Origin: Lachnospiraceae bacterium
Lineage (GTDB): Bacteria > Bacillota > Clostridia > Lachnospirales > Lachnospiraceae
DNA: 64,000 nt
Assembly (NCBI GenBank): GCA_022799355.1
Contig: JAAWOG010000011.1
Location: 1-64,000 of the forward strand
Direction of reading: 5' to 3'
Shown: positions 62,913-64,000 of the stretch, in pieces
Layout: every line of letters begins with the position of its first letter
How positions within the stretch are numbered: position 1 is the first letter of the stretch
The notes under the pieces: generated by a model
The model's input: only the letters and a program-made list of their open reading frames with translations
Database searches by the model: none
What the model was told of the DNA's origin: nothing
Program-made: the position numbers and the translations under genes

Positions 62913-63787
62913 TATAACTGTTCCTCCTTCTTATTCATTACCGTCAACTGGAATACGGTTATTCCCACTATTACAAAGAAGAATAATACTGCGTTTGCGC
63001 TCTGGAAACCAAACTGTCCGCCATCCATACCGTTTCTGTAGATCAGGTAGGAAATGGACTCGGTACTCTGTGCAGGGCCGCCCTTTGTTAAGGACATGAT
63101 CTGGTCGAATACCATCAGGAGGTTTTTCGTGCTGAGTACAAGGTTGATCGTCAGGAAAGGAACTACCAGCGGCAGCGTCACTTTCCAGAATTCCTGCCAT
63201 TTTGTCGCGCCGTCCAGATTACTTGCCTCATATACATCCTCAGGCACCGTCTGAAGGCCGGATATGTAGATAATGGTGTTTGTTGCCACCGCCTGCCATA
63301 CACCGACAATCAAAACGCCGATCCATGCATATTTTTCACTTGCCAGAATACTGTTCTGAATCCATCCGATATTCAGCGCGTTGCCTACCGCCGGAACGAT
63401 GTAGGTAAAGAAGAAGCTGAAGATATAACCGATTACGAGCCCCCCCAGTATGTTCGGTACAAAGTAGATGCCTCTGAGCGCACTTTTAAAGCGGATGCGG
63501 TTATTCAGCCCAAGCGCCATGATCAGGCTCAGCACATTGACGAGCACCGTGCCCACCAGCGCATATTTAAAGGTAAACAGATAACTCTTGCCTACTCTGA
63601 GATCCGTAAACAGATCCTTGTAGTTTCTGAATCCTACATAGTCATAATCACCATAACCGCGGTAATTGGTAAAGCTGTACATAAATCCCTTCAACATGGG
63701 CAGTGTATTAAATGTGAAGAACAATAAAACTACCGGTATTGTAATTGCCCAGAATGTTTTTTCCCGGGTGGTCATTTTACTTTTCAT
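62912..63787 (-). CDS. Sugar ABC importer permease, MalF type
   Basis: The partner CUT1 permease, 291 residues from the ATG at 63787 (MKSKMTTREKTFWAIT) with GGAAAAGG 7 nt upstream. Six helices predicted; the EAA loop reads YEASNLDGATKWQEFWKVTLP. It lies 27 nt after the binding-protein gene. No ATPase gene is seen in the visible part of the locus. Confidence 0.93.
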   Translation of the reverse strand: MKSKMTTREKTFWAITIPVVLLFFTFNTLPMLKGFMYSFTNYRGYGDYDYVGFRNYKDLFTDLRVGKSYLFTFKYALVGTVLVNVLSLIMALGLNNRIRFKSALRGIYFVPNILGGLVIGYIFSFFFTYIVPAVGNALNIGWIQNSILASEKYAWIGVLIVGVWQAVATNTIIYISGLQTVPEDVYEASNLDGATKWQEFWKVTLPLVVPFLTINLVLSTKNLLMVFDQIMSLTKGGPAQSTESISYLIYRNGMDGGQFGFQSANAVLFFFVIVGITVFQLTVMNKKEEQL

Positions 63788-63814
63788 GGCAAAACCTTTT
63801 CCTTTCATTATTTT

Positions 63815-64000
63815 TTAGTGTTCTTTCTGATACTGCTGTACTTTCCAGATCAGGTCTCTGTTATATCTGATCCAGTCCGAATCAAACCGTGCCAGGAAAG
63901 TATCTACCGCATTGTCGCTCTCATCCAGCAGGAACGTCTGGATCATAGCATCCACGCTCATCTCGCTGGGATAATGGTGATCCTGATAGTCCGTCATTCT
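63815..64000 (-). CDS. Sugar-binding protein of the alpha-galactoside importer, partial
   Basis: Only the C-terminal 62 codons are in the window; the frame stays open to the right edge. The visible sequence (MIQTFLLDESDNAVDTFLARFD, WIRYNRDLIWKVQQYQKEH) fits the C-terminal helices of a family-1 extracellular solute-binding protein. Its place before two CUT1 permeases supports this. Confidence 0.75.
   Translation of the reverse strand, partial: RMTDYQDHHYPSEMSVDAMIQTFLLDESDNAVDTFLARFDSDWIRYNRDLIWKVQQYQKEH

Overview
The window looks like a piece of chromosome from an anaerobic, spore-forming Firmicute of the class Clostridia, most likely family Lachnospiraceae. The evidence is indirect: an S-box-controlled metK, a cobalamin methionine synthase whose reactivation domain is a separate gene, a domain-permuted family 3 beta-glucosidase, YesM/YesN-type two-component control of sugar importers, small CotF-like coat proteins and purine-rich GGAGG-type ribosome binding sites. 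No rRNA, tRNA, CRISPR array, transposase, integrase or phage gene was seen. Nearly all genes lie on the minus strand.

Layout. 0.2-15.8 kb is mainly housekeeping: a SpoU-type RNA methyltransferase with 6-phosphofructokinase, DNA polymerase III alpha, S-adenosylmethionine synthetase behind a SAM-I riboswitch, an HD-GYP protein, MurA, a LysM-G5-M23 envelope hydrolase, a Y-family polymerase, a flavoprotein, a membrane-anchored coiled-coil protein, a small plus-strand transcription unit at about 14.8-15.04 kb, and a small alarmone synthetase. 16.0-24.8 kb is a glycan uptake locus: YesM kinase, YesN regulator, two CUT1 permeases, a GH43 glycosidase and a binding lipoprotein. 25-30 kb holds two small plus-strand hypotheticals, GalE, a UDPGP-type uridylyltransferase, an HPt protein and two coat-like proteins.

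29.9-42.3 kb is the most complete regulon. Ten minus-strand genes (FGGY kinase, RbsB/A/C-type transporter, D-tagatose/D-allulose 3-epimerase, VOC protein, two Gfo/Idh/MocA oxidoreductases, ROK kinase, iron alcohol dehydrogenase) start at a promoter carrying two copies of a 16-bp palindrome and end at a strong terminator. The adjacent LacI-type gene has a third copy of the palindrome over its own ribosome binding site. I infer a rare-ketose or polyol catabolic operon with its local repressor. A second, closely related FGGY kinase follows at 42.5 kb with a MalY-type C-S lyase.

45-53.6 kb holds an AI-2E exporter, lactate dehydrogenase behind a tandem 83-bp repeat, an inositol-monophosphatase-like enzyme, AzlCD, a MATE exporter, a LytTR regulator with a LiaF-like protein, and a zeta-toxin-like pair. 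53.7-64 kb has a GH3 beta-glucosidase, the split methionine synthase, and a GH36 alpha-galactosidase with its CUT1 importer running off the right edge. Neither CUT1 importer has an ATPase gene nearby, so a shared ATPase elsewhere is likely.

The most unusual non-coding signal is a family of about 100-nt inverted-repeat elements (two tandem copies plus a remnant at 21.18-21.41 kb, one plus a remnant at 56.31-56.42 kb). Their stems differ in sequence between copies yet stay perfectly complementary. They end in CGGAACTG, and in both places this lies directly against the ribosome binding site of a sugar gene. I do not recognise this as a named RNA family.
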